NCBI GenBank assembly: GCA_002748835.1
Contig: PDTL01000023.1
Coordinates: 1-64,000 of the forward strand
Length of the DNA: 64,000 nt
Direction: 5' to 3'
From: Deltaproteobacteria bacterium
Lineage (GTDB): Bacteria; Desulfobacterota; Desulfobacteria; Desulfobacterales; GCA-2748835
The notes under the pieces are model-generated. The model was not told the DNA's origin. It did not search any database and saw only the letters and a program-made list of their open reading frames with translations. How positions within the stretch are numbered: the stretch's first letter is position 1; each line of letters opens with the position of its first letter. Position numbers and translations under genes: made by a program. Below are positions 1 to 9,523 of this stretch, one piece after another.

Positions 1-169
1 CTGGAAGCCTGCGATGAATCGTTTTCTTATTCAGTATGAAGACCGATTCGCTGATATTTAATGAAAAGGGCAGTTACACAAAATATTTGACAGAGTCCTG
101 ACAAATGCCTCGTCAAAATTGGTTATTTGTCAGATCAAGTCTTGACTAATACACTTCAGGTGGAGAGCG

Positions 170-272
170 TGCGTATTCCGCTTGATAGTGACCAGCCATT
201 CCGATGCAAACTGACCACCGATTCCGCTTCATTGTGACCAGCCATTCCGCTACAAACTGACCACCGATTCCG
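170..272. mobile_element. IS21-type insertion sequence end with five 23-bp repeats
   Basis: The hexamer ATTCCG ends at positions 180, 203, 226, 249 and 272, an exact 23-bp period. Four of the five units have the form TGACCA-N3-ATTCCG, alternating between GTGACCAGCCATTCCG and CTGACCACCGATTCCG. The tip TGCGTATTCCG begins at 170 with the TG expected of IS21-family termini. Multiple tandem transposase-binding repeats at the ends are known for IS21-type elements. No istA or istB reading frame is visible to the right, so this looks like a solo or decayed end. The family assignment rests on pattern recognition. Confidence 0.55.
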
Positions 273-624
273 TTTTATACCTTATCATCGTGGCTGCCAG
301 TACCATCTTGCTTTCAAAGGTAAGAACCTTCCTTTTTCGTTTGGCTGTAGCAGATTCTGCCTCAATATTTTTTTCATCATATAAAATCGAAAATCAAGGG
401 GAAGGCAGGCCCATCTGGATTTTATTTTTTTTAATAATCCGACTGCCAGAATACACTGTGACCATGGATATGTACTCTGATTTAATCTTGCTGCATGATT
501 GTGAAGACTTTAGGCCAAACAAAGTTTGCAGGGCACGTAGCAGGTTGGAGGTCATTAATGATGTAAATGGCACCACCACAGCGAGCAACGTGTATGCGAA
601 CCAGACTTTCCTTTTCTGTCCACA
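273..624. other. Gene-poor stretch beside the IS end
   Basis: An AT-richer stretch without a convincing gene. Short reading frames exist on both strands: 113 codons on the plus strand at 290-631 and 64 codons on the minus strand at 394-588. Neither has a recognisable domain or a clear ribosome-binding site. The minus-strand frame is not recognisable as istB. It may be decayed insertion DNA. Confidence 0.35.
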
Positions 625-1494
625 CTATTGATTCAGATTTTTCTCTATAATGTTGCCAGATGCTGCTGGTGGCTGAGAAACAGACTGTCCGCCGGATTCA
701 AGATGATGAACGGTTTTTGTCAGCCGGTTGACAAGGCCGGTCAGCCGCAGCATCTGAAGGTCAAGATCATCGGCGGTTTTATCGATATAGGTACGCAGTG
801 CCTGGGTCTGTTTTTCGGCGATTCCCGAAACGTCTTTCCGTGATAGTTGAGTCTGTTCCAGCGCTGCCAGCCGGCTCTGGGTTTCCCGGACACCGCCTGC
901 AGCAGCTGTGAGATCTGTCTGAAGTGTTTCAACAGTGGTTTTCAGCGCTTTCTGGTCCTTTGCCTGCATGGTTTTGACAGCTGCAATACGGGTATCCAGT
1001 GGGGGCAGTTTTTCTGAAACAGCCGTAACCTCCTTGCGAAGGGCCTCTACGCGTTTTTTGTCTGCTTTGGCAGACAGGGTCTCTTTGAGACGTTTTTCTG
1101 TTTTGGACAGGGCGGTGTTCAGGTCGGACAGCTGAGTGGCCAGGGTATCCAGCCGTTTGTTAAAAGCAATGACCTGCTCGCTGGCGGTCTTTTCCACAGC
1201 CGCGATCCGATTTTCCATGGAAGCTGAAATCGTCTGGCGTTCAGAACTGCCCAGGGATTTTACCTCGCCCATCCGCTCCTGGGTGTCCAGATAGGCGATA
1301 ACGATCAGGGCGCCGATGAGGCAGGGGATGATAATCGTGATAAAGGTGATTCGGGTACTCAGTTTTTCCAGCTTGATATCCTGCCGGTCTTTTTTGAGCA
1401 GCGCATCTGGTTCAAACGCTGCAGGGGGTTGATCGGTCTGCTGTTCTTTGCCATCCCCGAGGGTGAAACGGGGCAGTTTTTCATTGGTTGTCAT
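625..1494 (-). CDS. Single-pass membrane protein with long coiled coil
   Basis: Unknown protein of 289 residues. The chosen ATG at 1494 follows GAGGAG with good spacing; the longer frame has no comparable site. The first 45 residues are polar. One membrane segment follows at roughly residues 49-70 (TFITIIIPCLIGALIVIAYL). The remainder, to about residue 270, is a charged, alanine- and leucine-rich heptad pattern typical of a long coiled coil. The predicted topology is a short cytoplasmic N-terminus, one helix and a long coiled coil, probably periplasmic. It lies just downstream of guaA on the same strand, about 110 bp away, with no functional link apparent. It could be a structural or chemoreceptor-like scaffold, but no signalling motif was seen. 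Confidence 0.75.
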   Translation of the reverse strand: MTTNEKLPRFTLGDGKEQQTDQPPAAFEPDALLKKDRQDIKLEKLSTRITFITIIIPCLIGALIVIAYLDTQERMGEVKSLGSSERQTISASMENRIAAVEKTASEQVIAFNKRLDTLATQLSDLNTALSKTEKRLKETLSAKADKKRVEALRKEVTAVSEKLPPLDTRIAAVKTMQAKDQKALKTTVETLQTDLTAAAGGVRETQSRLAALEQTQLSRKDVSGIAEKQTQALRTYIDKTADDLDLQMLRLTGLVNRLTKTVHHLESGGQSVSQPPAASGNIIEKNLNQ

Positions 1495-1603
1495 GGATGG
1501 CTCCTCAATCAGGTTTAGATGAAAGAACAAAAGCAACCGATTCGTTTCTTTCATCATTTGTTGTGGGCAAACCGCGGTGAAAACCCAGGTCAGCCCAGGG
1601 CCG

Positions 1604-3133
1604 TTATTCCCATTCAATGGTGCTAGGCGGCTTGGAGCTGATATCGTATACCACGCGGTTCACACCGTCGACTTCGTTGATGATCCGGTTGGAAATTTTT
1701 CCGAGCAGTTCATGGGGAAGCTTTGCCCAGTCTGCGGTCATGGCGTCGATGCTGTTCACGGCCCGGATGGCGATGACGTTTTCGTAGGTCCGCTCATCTC
1801 CCATCACGCCGACTGTCTTGATGGGCAGGAGCACGGCAAAGGACTGCCAGAGGTCTTTGTAGATACCGGCGGCCTTGATTTCTTCGAGGACAATCGCGTC
1901 GGCATGCTGAAGAAGGGTCAGACGCCGGCGGGTGATTTCGCCGATGATCCGGATGCCCAGGCCGGGACCGGGAAAGGGCTGACGCCAGACCAGGTCTTCA
2001 TTCAGACCGATCTCTTCGCCTAGGAGGCGCACCTCGTCCTTGAACAGATATTTCAATGGCTCAAGGAGCCTGAATTTCATGTCTTCAGGAAGCCCGCCCA
2101 CATTGTGATGGGACTTGATGACCGCCGAAGGACCGCCAAATGCGGACCGGGATTCAATGATGTCCGGGTACAGGGTGCCCTGGGCAAGAAATTCCGCATG
2201 TTCAACAGATCGGGCTTCGGCTTCAAAAACATCCATGAAAACCTTGCCGATGATTTTCCGTTTCTTTTCCGGATCCGTTACCCCGTCAAGCGCGGACAGG
2301 AATTGGTCACTGGCATCCACAAACCGGATGTTCATGTCAAGATGCCGGGTCAGGTTCGCTTCCAGTTTGGCGCCTTCATCCTTACGGAGGAGTCCGTTGT
2401 CCACAAAAATACAGGTCAGCTGCCTGCCGATAGCTTTATGAATGAGCAGGGCGGCAACGGATGAATCCACACCGCCGCTGAGCCCGAGGATGACGCGTCT
2501 GTCTCCCACGGTCTCCCGGATTTCCGCAATGGACGTCCGGGCAAAGTTTTCCATGTTCCAGGTTTTCCGGCACCCGCAGACATCAAAGAGAAAATTGGCG
2601 ATCATGTGGGTGCCGTGTTCCGTGTGCGCGACTTCCGGGTGAAACTGAAATCCGTAAAACCGTTTTTCGGCATGCATGGTGGCAGCCACAGGGGTGTTGG
2701 CCGTGGACGCGAGAATGGTAAAATCAGGTGGCAGGGTTTCGATGGCGTCTCCATGACTCATCCAGCACGGGTTCTGATCCGGAACGCCGGCAAACAGACC
2801 CTCGGATACCGGAATGTTGAGGGCGGCAAATCCATATTCCCGTTTTTCCGCCCGATGGACCGTCCCCCCCAGGGTATGCACCATATATTGCAGCCCATAA
2901 CAGATGCCGAGCACAGGGATGCCCAGGTCAAAAATCGCCGGGTCGATTTTCGGGCTATTTTCATCGTAAATGCTGGCCGGACCACCGGACAGGATGATGC
3001 CTTCGGGGCTCAGTTCACGGATGGTCTCTAGGGTGATATCCGGTGGATCAATCTGGCAGTAGACCTGATTTTCCCGAACCCTGCGGGCAATCAGCTGGTT
3101 GAATTGTGAACCAAAATCAATGATCAGAATCAT
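1604..3133 (-). CDS. guaA: GMP synthase (glutamine-hydrolysing)
   Basis: Converts XMP to GMP with ATP and glutamine in purine synthesis. The 509-residue length is normal for the bacterial two-domain enzyme. The N-terminal class I amidotransferase shows the nucleophile region GICYGLQ (Cys78) and the His/Glu motif FQFHPEV. The ATP-pyrophosphatase domain has the PP-loop LSGGVDSS. The dimerisation domain ends in PPSTIEWE, as is typical. The start at 3133 ([10 protein letters not shown]) fits the family N-terminus and has AAAGG upstream. The longer frame to 3244 would add 37 residues not found in the family. It diverges from efp across about 240 bp. Confidence 0.97.
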   Translation of the reverse strand: MILIIDFGSQFNQLIARRVRENQVYCQIDPPDITLETIRELSPEGIILSGGPASIYDENSPKIDPAIFDLGIPVLGICYGLQYMVHTLGGTVHRAEKREYGFAALNIPVSEGLFAGVPDQNPCWMSHGDAIETLPPDFTILASTANTPVAATMHAEKRFYGFQFHPEVAHTEHGTHMIANFLFDVCGCRKTWNMENFARTSIAEIRETVGDRRVILGLSGGVDSSVAALLIHKAIGRQLTCIFVDNGLLRKDEGAKLEANLTRHLDMNIRFVDASDQFLSALDGVTDPEKKRKIIGKVFMDVFEAEARSVEHAEFLAQGTLYPDIIESRSAFGGPSAVIKSHHNVGGLPEDMKFRLLEPLKYLFKDEVRLLGEEIGLNEDLVWRQPFPGPGLGIRIIGEITRRRLTLLQHADAIVLEEIKAAGIYKDLWQSFAVLLPIKTVGVMGDERTYENVIAIRAVNSIDAMTADWAKLPHELLGKISNRIINEVDGVNRVVYDISSKPPSTIEWE

Positions 3134-3372
3134 AATAACGTAACCTTTGGGACTGAAGTCGTTTGATTGTGAAATCCGCAGGTGGATCCTGAATCCGTTC
3201 CCAAAACAGGACAGACAGGAACCCGGGGGCAGCGTCACCGGCAAGAGGGCCTTCCGGCCGTTGTAATGTTGCTGCGTATAAGGTATATTACACGGGTTTT
3301 TGTTGCAAGGCCATATTACACATCTAAAAAATATTAATGTAACGTTGAGACTTGGTGAAAGGATATCCTCTC

Positions 3373-3936
3373 ATGTATGAAAGCGGTGACCTTCGGAAGG
3401 GTCTGAAGATCGAGATTGACGGGGAACCCCATGTGGTCACCCAGTTTGAGTTTGTCAAACCGGGAAAAGGGCAGGCCCTGTATAAATGCAAACTGAAAAA
3501 CATGGTGACCGGTTCTCAGTTTGACAAAACCTGGCGGTCTGGAGAAAAAATCGATAAGGCCAGCCTGGAAGAGCGGGAGATGGAATATCTCTACCATGAC
3601 GGCACCCACTACTGCTTCATGAATACCACCACCTATGACCAGGTGGAGCTGACCCGGGACCATGTGGAAGACGTGATTGATCTCTTGAAGGAGAACATGG
3701 TCTGTCAGGTCCTGTTCCACGGAGAACGGCCCCTGGGTATCACGCTGCCCATGTTTGTGGAAATGCAGGTGGTCAAAGCCGAACCCTGGGTCAAGGGAGA
3801 TACGGCATCCGGAAGTTCCAAGCCGGCAGAGCTGGAAACCGGTCTGGTGATTCAGGTACCGCCGTTTATCGAAGAAGGGGAACAGATCAAAATCGATACC
3901 CGCACCAAGTCGTATGTGGAACGGGTAAAAAAATAG
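3373..3936 (+). CDS. efp: Translation elongation factor P
   Basis: EF-P rescues ribosomes stalled at polyproline stretches. The 187 residues contain the KOW-like N-terminal domain, with tip loop KPGKGQALYK carrying the lysine that is modified in many bacteria. Two OB-fold domains follow. The C-terminal motif GEQIKIDTRTKSYVERVKK is characteristic. The start at 3373 has AAAGGA nine bases upstream; the earlier in-frame start at 3352 lacks such a site. No epmA- or epmB-type modification gene is adjacent. A strong hairpin follows the gene. Confidence 0.96.
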   Translation: MYESGDLRKGLKIEIDGEPHVVTQFEFVKPGKGQALYKCKLKNMVTGSQFDKTWRSGEKIDKASLEEREMEYLYHDGTHYCFMNTTTYDQVELTRDHVEDVIDLLKENMVCQVLFHGERPLGITLPMFVEMQVVKAEPWVKGDTASGSSKPAELETGLVIQVPPFIEEGEQIKIDTRTKSYVERVKK

Positions 3937-3967
3937 CCTGTCACAGCAGGGCGTAACCGAATATACG

Positions 3968-4000
3968 CGCAGCAGGCCGCATCTGACCCGGCCTGCTGCG
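3968..4000. terminator. Hairpin between convergent efp and topA
   Basis: Perfect 11-bp stem, CGCAGCAGGCC (3968-3978) with GGCCTGCTGCG (3990-4000), and an 11-base loop. It sits between the stops of the convergent efp and topA genes, so it probably ends transcription from both sides. There is no clear T run. Confidence 0.65.
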
Positions 4001-4031
4001 TGGGCATTTGTGTCCGCCGGGAAATAACCGA

Positions 4032-6311
4032 TTAATCGTCTATCATTTCCCTGTAACCGCAGCCATCGGTGAGGCACTTGAGAAAACGGCCGTCGCGTTT
4101 GGTGGTCTTTTCGACCAGAAACGGTGCCTCACAGTCTGGGCATTTCCGGTCCACGGGTTTGTCCCAGATCGCGTAGGTGCAGTCCGGATACCGGTTGCAG
4201 CCGTAAAAAACTTTCCCCCGTTTCGATTTTTTTTCCACCAGCTCCCCGTCACAGTCCGGCGCCGGACAGGTGACACCGGTGGATGGGGATGCGCCTCCTT
4301 CGGTGATGGACTGGGTGTGCTTGCACTCCGGGTAACCGGTGCAGGCAAGAAAACTGCCGTAGCGGCCCTGTTTCACCGTCATGGGGCGGTTGCATTTGGC
4401 GCAAACCTTTCCTTCCGCTGCATCGAGCTGCGGCTGGACAATGGTGAGATTTCCCTTCTCGTCCCGTTCATAATTCCGTGAGAACGCGCATTCCGGATAC
4501 CCTTCACAGGCAATGAAGGGACCGTTTCTGCCCACTTTGATATGCAGCTCCCTGTTGCACTCAGGGCAGGACATGCCGGTGGGAATTCCGACACCTTTGA
4601 CATTTTGCATATCGCTTTTCGCTGCTTCCAGCCGCTGCTGAAACCTGTCGTAAAACTGGGTGAGTACGGTCACGGATTGTGTGTCTCCGGCTTCGATCTG
4701 GTCAAGGTCGGTCTCCAGACGCGCCGTGAAATCCACATCCAGCACGGTTGGAAAATTATCAACCAGCAGATCATTGACAATAAAACCGAGTTCGCTGGGC
4801 CGAAACTGGCGGTTGACCAGGTCAACGTATCCCTTGCTCTGGATGGTGGTCAGGATGTTGGTGTAGGTACTCGGCCGTCCGATGCCGTTTTCTTCCAGCT
4901 CCTTGACCAGAGAGGCTTCCGTGAATCGGGGCGGCGGGACGGTGAAGTGCTGGGCGGGGTCGAGTTTCAGTAGTTTCAGCCACATCCCATCTGCCAGGTC
5001 CGGCAGGGGTTGCTTGTCCTTGTTCGATTCAATGGCATCATCAACAGACAGGTAGAGCCGCATAAAACCCGGGAACTTCACGGTGGATCCCGTGGCGGTG
5101 AGGGTATAATCTCCTGCGGTCACGGTAATGGTCTTCTGGTCGATCAGGGCCTGGGCCATCTGGGAGGCGACAAACCGTTTCCAGATCAGTCCGTACAGAG
5201 AAAACTGGTCTTCGGACAGATACCGCTTCACCTTTTCCGGTGTGAGGTAAACGGATGTGGGCCGGATCGCCTCATGGGCATCCTGGGCCTTGTTCTTGTT
5301 TTTAAAAAAACGGGGCGCGGAAAGGGCATAATCCGCGCCCCATGTCTCTTTGATGAAACCCATGGCCTCGTTGGCCGCATCCACGGAAATACGGGTCGAG
5401 TCGGTACGCATATAGGTAATCAGCCCGACCGTATCCTGCGGACCGAGATCGATCCCTTCATAGAGTTGCTGGGCGATCATCATGGTTTTTTTAGCTGAAA
5501 ATCGGAGTTTACGGATGGCCTCCTGTTGCAGTTTACTGGTGATGAACGGGGGCAGTGGATTGCGTTTGGTGGTTTTCCGAATGACCTTTTCAACCTGGAA
5601 CCGTGACTGGCCAAGGGCGTCGGTGATGGACCGTGCGGTTTTTTCATTGGGAATTTCCGCTTTTTTTCCCCGGATACGCGTCAGCTTGGCAGTGAAACCG
5701 GGCGGGGTGTCCCCTTCAAGGTCTGCGGTGAGGGTCCAGTATTCTTTGGGTTCAAAGGCCTGGATGGCCCGTTCGCGTTCGCAGATCATGCGCACCGTAA
5801 CAGACTGTACCCGGCCGGCACTCAGGCCACCCTGCACTTTGCGCCAGAGAATGGGGGAAATCTGATACCCCACCAGCCGGTCCAGAATCCGGCGGGTCTG
5901 CTGCGCGTCGTATTTGTCCGGATTCAGTGTTAATGGGGTATTGAGGGCGGAAAGGATGCCGTTTTTCGTTAATTCGTTAAACAGCACCCGGTGAAACCGG
6001 CGTTCTTTTTTCTTCAGGATTTCCGCTGTGTGAAACGCAATGGCTTCTCCTTCACGGTCCGGGTCAGGCGCGAGATAAATATCTTCACTGGCATTGGCCG
6101 CCGCCGCCTTCAGGGACTGAATGATTTTCTGCTTTCCCTTGATGTTGACATAGGTGGGCGAAAAATTTTTTTCGATATCAATGCCGAATTCCTTGGTCGG
6201 CAGATCTTTGATATGGCCGGAGGTGGCTGTCACATTATAGGTATCTCCCACATATTTCTTGATGGTCTTCACTTTGGTGGGGGACTCGACGATGATCAGG
6301 GGTTTCGTCAC
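4032..6311 (-). CDS. topA: DNA topoisomerase I
   Basis: Type IA topoisomerase relaxing negative supercoils. The 759 residues start with the Toprim domain (LIIVESPTKVKTI; acidic APDPDREGEA at about 81-90). The active-site tyrosine is Tyr300 in LITYMRTDSTRIS. Four C-terminal Cys4 zinc ribbons begin near residues 570, 630, 680 and 725, each with CP-x-C or similar pairs. Translation starts at GTG 6311, three bases after the dprA stop, so the two are likely co-transcribed and coupled. The dprA-topA pairing is common in bacteria. Confidence 0.97.
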   Translation of the reverse strand: MTKPLIIVESPTKVKTIKKYVGDTYNVTATSGHIKDLPTKEFGIDIEKNFSPTYVNIKGKQKIIQSLKAAAANASEDIYLAPDPDREGEAIAFHTAEILKKKERRFHRVLFNELTKNGILSALNTPLTLNPDKYDAQQTRRILDRLVGYQISPILWRKVQGGLSAGRVQSVTVRMICERERAIQAFEPKEYWTLTADLEGDTPPGFTAKLTRIRGKKAEIPNEKTARSITDALGQSRFQVEKVIRKTTKRNPLPPFITSKLQQEAIRKLRFSAKKTMMIAQQLYEGIDLGPQDTVGLITYMRTDSTRISVDAANEAMGFIKETWGADYALSAPRFFKNKNKAQDAHEAIRPTSVYLTPEKVKRYLSEDQFSLYGLIWKRFVASQMAQALIDQKTITVTAGDYTLTATGSTVKFPGFMRLYLSVDDAIESNKDKQPLPDLADGMWLKLLKLDPAQHFTVPPPRFTEASLVKELEENGIGRPSTYTNILTTIQSKGYVDLVNRQFRPSELGFIVNDLLVDNFPTVLDVDFTARLETDLDQIEAGDTQSVTVLTQFYDRFQQRLEAAKSDMQNVKGVGIPTGMSCPECNRELHIKVGRNGPFIACEGYPECAFSRNYERDEKGNLTIVQPQLDAAEGKVCAKCNRPMTVKQGRYGSFLACTGYPECKHTQSITEGGASPSTGVTCPAPDCDGELVEKKSKRGKVFYGCNRYPDCTYAIWDKPVDRKCPDCEAPFLVEKTTKRDGRFLKCLTDGCGYREMIDD

Positions 6312-6313
6312 GG

Positions 6314-7450
6314 TTACGCCTCGTTTCGATAATACTGTTTACCCGGAACCGCGATAACATGGCCGGCCAGTTCCATGGCAAGGAGGAGGCCGGTCAGCTT
6401 TCCGGGGTCAAATCCGGTGGCTCGGATCAAGTGGTCAATAGGGGCGGGATAGGGGCTCAGGGCATCCCATACCCGCTGTTCATCCGGTGAAAAGTCAGGG
6501 CGGGGTGTTTCCGGAACCGCAGACAACCCGGGTGGCATCCCGATGACATGGGTCAGTTCCTCCAGGATGTCATCCACATGTTCAACCAGTTTGGCTCCCT
6601 GTTTCAGGAGCCCGTGGGTACCGCTGCTGGTGGCGGAGCCGATGCTGCCGGGAACGGCAAACACTTCACGTCCCTGCTCTGCGGCCAGCCGTGCCGTAAT
6701 CAGTGAACCGCTTCTCCGGGCAGCTTCCACGACAACAGTGCCATGGGTCATACCACAGATGATTCGATTTCTTAAAGGAAAATGATGCGCTTCCGGTTCA
6801 GTACCCAGGGGAAACTCGCTGATCAGGGCGCCTGAAGCCGTCTCAATACCGTTGCGAGGGCGGGTGATCCGGTCAAACAATCCCCGGTTTTCCGGCGGAT
6901 AAATTCGGTCCACCCCGCAGCCCAGGACGCCGACCGTGTGGCCGCCTGCGTCCAGGGCGCCCATATGGGCCGCCGTGTCAATGCCCCGCGCCATACCGCT
7001 GACCACCGAAATGCCGTTTCTGGCAAGGTCTGTGCCGAGACGGTACGCCGCGCGTTTGCCGTAGGGTGTGGCATTACGGGATCCCACAATACTCACTGCC
7101 GGCAGCTGGTGATCCAGATCGCCTTTTACGTACAGTAGTGGCGGCGGATCCGGCAGGGTGAGGAGCAGTGCCGGGTAGGCTTCACTTTTCTGGTGCAGAA
7201 TATGGATGTCCGCGCTTCTGCAGTGATCGACAATCCTGTGAAAATCATCGGGCAGCCGGGCGTGACGGATCAGACGGATGCGGCCGGGTCCCATGCCTTC
7301 CACTGTCGCAAGTTCAGTGTCTGTGGCAGCAAAAACAGCTTCCGGTGATGCGAACCGGTCTATCAGCCGCTTGAACAGATAATTGCCGATGCCCTGGACC
7401 TGCGTGAGCCGAAACCAGGGATCCAGTGTCTGCTTACTGAGGTGTGTCAT
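6314..7450 (-). CDS. dprA: DNA-processing protein DprA
   Basis: DprA (Smf) loads RecA on incoming single-stranded DNA during natural transformation. The 378 residues show an N-terminal SAM/HhH-like region (VEGMGPGRIRLIRHA). The Rossmann-like DNA-processing core follows, with GSRNATPYG, SGMARGIDTAAH, GCGVDRIYPPEN and SEFPLGTEPEAHHFPLRNRI. A C-terminal winged-helix extension covers about residues 315-378. It lies between cpoB (49 bp upstream) and topA in the leftward gene set. No other competence genes are in the window. Confidence 0.95.
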   Translation of the reverse strand: MTHLSKQTLDPWFRLTQVQGIGNYLFKRLIDRFASPEAVFAATDTELATVEGMGPGRIRLIRHARLPDDFHRIVDHCRSADIHILHQKSEAYPALLLTLPDPPPLLYVKGDLDHQLPAVSIVGSRNATPYGKRAAYRLGTDLARNGISVVSGMARGIDTAAHMGALDAGGHTVGVLGCGVDRIYPPENRGLFDRITRPRNGIETASGALISEFPLGTEPEAHHFPLRNRIICGMTHGTVVVEAARRSGSLITARLAAEQGREVFAVPGSIGSATSSGTHGLLKQGAKLVEHVDDILEELTHVIGMPPGLSAVPETPRPDFSPDEQRVWDALSPYPAPIDHLIRATGFDPGKLTGLLLAMELAGHVIAVPGKQYYRNEA

Positions 7451-7499
7451 GAATCCATCTGTACGGGCAGCTCATCAGTGCCCATTGAATGACTGCTGT

Positions 7500-8237
7500 T
7501 TACTGAATGAGTTTCAGCCGGGTTTCCGCCTTTTCCGCAGCCGAAGAAAAGGGGTATTCGGTGATGACCCGTTTTAAAAACAGCCTGGCAGATGCACTGT
7601 CTCCCATGTTCAGGTAGGCAAAACCGGTTTTGAGCATGGCATCGGGCATTTTACTTTCGTTCGGGTATTTTTCAAGAACCTGTTTGAAAATTTTTACGGA
7701 TGCAGCAAATTTTTTCTGGGCATACAGGCATTCACCCTGCCAGTAGAGAGCGTTATCTGCAAGGTCATGTGCGGGAAACCGGCGGGCCATTTCGGCAAAC
7801 CGGCGGGCTGCTTCCGGAAAGTTATCCGCATGATAGGCATCGCGGGCATGCTGATACATGGCCTCTGCCGTGAGCGGAAGCGGTTTGGCGGGTGGCTTCG
7901 GGCGTTCAGGTTGCGCGGTGGCAGTTACCGGTTCAGAAAGCAGGACCGGCTGCCTGAACGCCTCGGCGGATCCGGCCTGGCGGTTTCGTTCCAACTCCTG
8001 AATGGTGCGTTCATGGGTATCTGCCATGAACTGAATGACGGAGACTTGGTGATAGAGCGCGTCTACTTTCTGTTCCAGTGCATCCACTTTTTCAGCCATC
8101 GTGGCTTCTGTCATAGCCGCAGGTGCAGCAGCACGGTTACTGGCGCAGGCGCTGAGAAGTGCAACGGACACAAGCAGTGCACAGACACCGGTAAAACGGG
8201 AAAGAGAAACGGGCGGAATACGCGAAGTCAAGTGCAT
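7500..8237 (-). CDS. cpoB: CpoB/YbgF-like TPR lipoprotein
   Basis: Periplasmic Tol-Pal-associated protein that coordinates outer-membrane constriction with peptidoglycan synthesis in the characterised family. The 245 residues have a signal peptide ending in a lipobox (LLSAC) and a short trimerising coiled coil (VDALEQKVDALYHQV). After a linker come TPR repeats beginning YQHARDAYHADNFPEAARRF. The start at 8237 follows AGAGG. Family members are often soluble, so the lipobox is a slight difference. The Tol-Pal genes themselves are not in the window. A hairpin separates it from secF upstream. Confidence 0.87.
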   Translation of the reverse strand: MHLTSRIPPVSLSRFTGVCALLVSVALLSACASNRAAAPAAMTEATMAEKVDALEQKVDALYHQVSVIQFMADTHERTIQELERNRQAGSAEAFRQPVLLSEPVTATAQPERPKPPAKPLPLTAEAMYQHARDAYHADNFPEAARRFAEMARRFPAHDLADNALYWQGECLYAQKKFAASVKIFKQVLEKYPNESKMPDAMLKTGFAYLNMGDSASARLFLKRVITEYPFSSAAEKAETRLKLIQ

Positions 8238-8278
8238 GAACAGCCTCTTGTTATCTTTATATGAGGGTGAAAATAACG

Positions 8279-8306
8279 GCCCGGCGGCGGCATGCGCCTG
8301 CCGGGC
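8279..8306 (-). terminator. Hairpin between secF and cpoB
   Basis: GCCCGGC (8279-8285) pairs with GCCGGGC (8300-8306), with a few extra inner pairs. It lies after the secF stop and before the cpoB start and is followed on the minus strand by CGTTATTTT. It is probably a terminator or attenuator between the two genes. Confidence 0.5.
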
Positions 8307-8349
8307 GATTGTCACAAGATAAAATCGGCAGTTTTAACCGGGCCGGGTG

Positions 8350-9450
8350 TTACGCAGGATCTGCAGCTGCAGGTGTCTGACGGCCCTGCCAGGCCAGAAG
8401 TATCGGACTGGCAACGAAAATGGATGAATAGGTGCCGATGAGAATACCGATAAACAGCGCCAGGGCAAAATCGAAAATGATGCTGCCGCCCAGTATCAGC
8501 AGCGTGACCACAACCAGCAACGTGGTGATGGATGTCAGAATGGTCCGGCTCAGGGTCTCGTTGATACTCCGGTTGATGATCGCGGAAAGGGATTTCTTCT
8601 GCATTTTTTTCATGTTTTCCCGGATGCGGTCGAACACGATGATGGTATCGTTCAGCGAGTAGCCGATAATGGTCAGGATCGCTGCAATGATGGGCAGGGA
8701 GAACTCGATGTTGAACAGGGAAAAAACCCCCACCGTGATAAAGACATCGTGCACCAGGGCCACAATCGCCCCCATGGCATACTGGAGTTTGAGGATCCAG
8801 AAGAGAATGAGGCTGGCAATCAGAGCAATGGGGATGAGAAATACCATGGTTTCATCCACGCCGAAAAGGGCGAAAAACTTTCGTGCGCCCATGAGGACTG
8901 CGATGAGGATCAGCGCAATCACTGCGCTGATCAGCCACTTGAGCTCGAACCTTCCGGAAATGTAAATGGTGATGAACAGCAGGGCGTAAAACATGGCCAG
9001 CAGCGCTTTTTCTCGCAGGTCTTTTCCGACCTGGGGACCGACCATCTCCACACGCCGGATTTCTGCGGTCTGACCCGTGGACTGGCTCAGCTGGGTTTTG
9101 AGTGATGCCGTGAAATTGGACGGATCGGCTGCATCATCTGATGAAAGATCATCTGCAACAAGGGACGCGGTCCGGATCAGGTATTCGTTATCTCCGTCTG
9201 CACCGAATGTCTGCACGGTGGGGTCGTCAACGCCCAGGTTGTTCAGGCCCGCTTTTACGGATGCAATGGTAACGGGCTGATCAAACTGCACCTGGATCAG
9301 GGAACCGCCGGCAAAATCGACACCATATTTCGGGCCTTTGTGCACGAGAAGGGTCAGGAAACTGACGGTGATGAGCGCCAGAGAAACCGCAAAGGCAATT
9401 TTCCGCTTGCCGATAAAGTCAAGATTGATATCCGATTTGATGAACTGCAT
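8350..9450 (-). CDS. secF: Protein translocase subunit SecF
   Basis: Works with SecD to use the proton motive force late in Sec-dependent export. The 366 residues have TM1 near residues 17-38, the periplasmic P1 domain with GVDFAGGSLIQVQF, then five membrane segments. TM4/5 contain the SecF signature GYSLNDTIIVFDRIREN. The start at ATG 9450 follows AAGGA. It is somewhat longer than many SecF proteins (about 300-320), mostly through added sequence between TM2 and TM3. It is preceded by secD and yajC in the usual yajC-secD-secF order. Confidence 0.97.
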   Translation of the reverse strand: MQFIKSDINLDFIGKRKIAFAVSLALITVSFLTLLVHKGPKYGVDFAGGSLIQVQFDQPVTIASVKAGLNNLGVDDPTVQTFGADGDNEYLIRTASLVADDLSSDDAADPSNFTASLKTQLSQSTGQTAEIRRVEMVGPQVGKDLREKALLAMFYALLFITIYISGRFELKWLISAVIALILIAVLMGARKFFALFGVDETMVFLIPIALIASLILFWILKLQYAMGAIVALVHDVFITVGVFSLFNIEFSLPIIAAILTIIGYSLNDTIIVFDRIRENMKKMQKKSLSAIINRSINETLSRTILTSITTLLVVVTLLILGGSIIFDFALALFIGILIGTYSSIFVASPILLAWQGRQTPAAADPA

Positions 9451-9523
9451 GAATCATCCTTCCCTGTATTCCGCCGACCCGGATGATCGGGCGGCGGATG
9501 GTAAACGCGATCAAAAACGTGGA

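Noticed and set aside
2..61. Open frame ending RFADI then TAA at the left edge
   Set aside because: Only 19 codons lie inside the window; too short to call a gene end.
290..631. 113-codon plus-strand frame and 64-codon minus frame at 394-588
   Set aside because: No domain or ribosome-binding site; not istA or istB; probably chance in AT-rich DNA.
1577..3031. Several plus-strand frames across guaA
   Set aside because: Antisense to guaA, no ribosome-binding sites.
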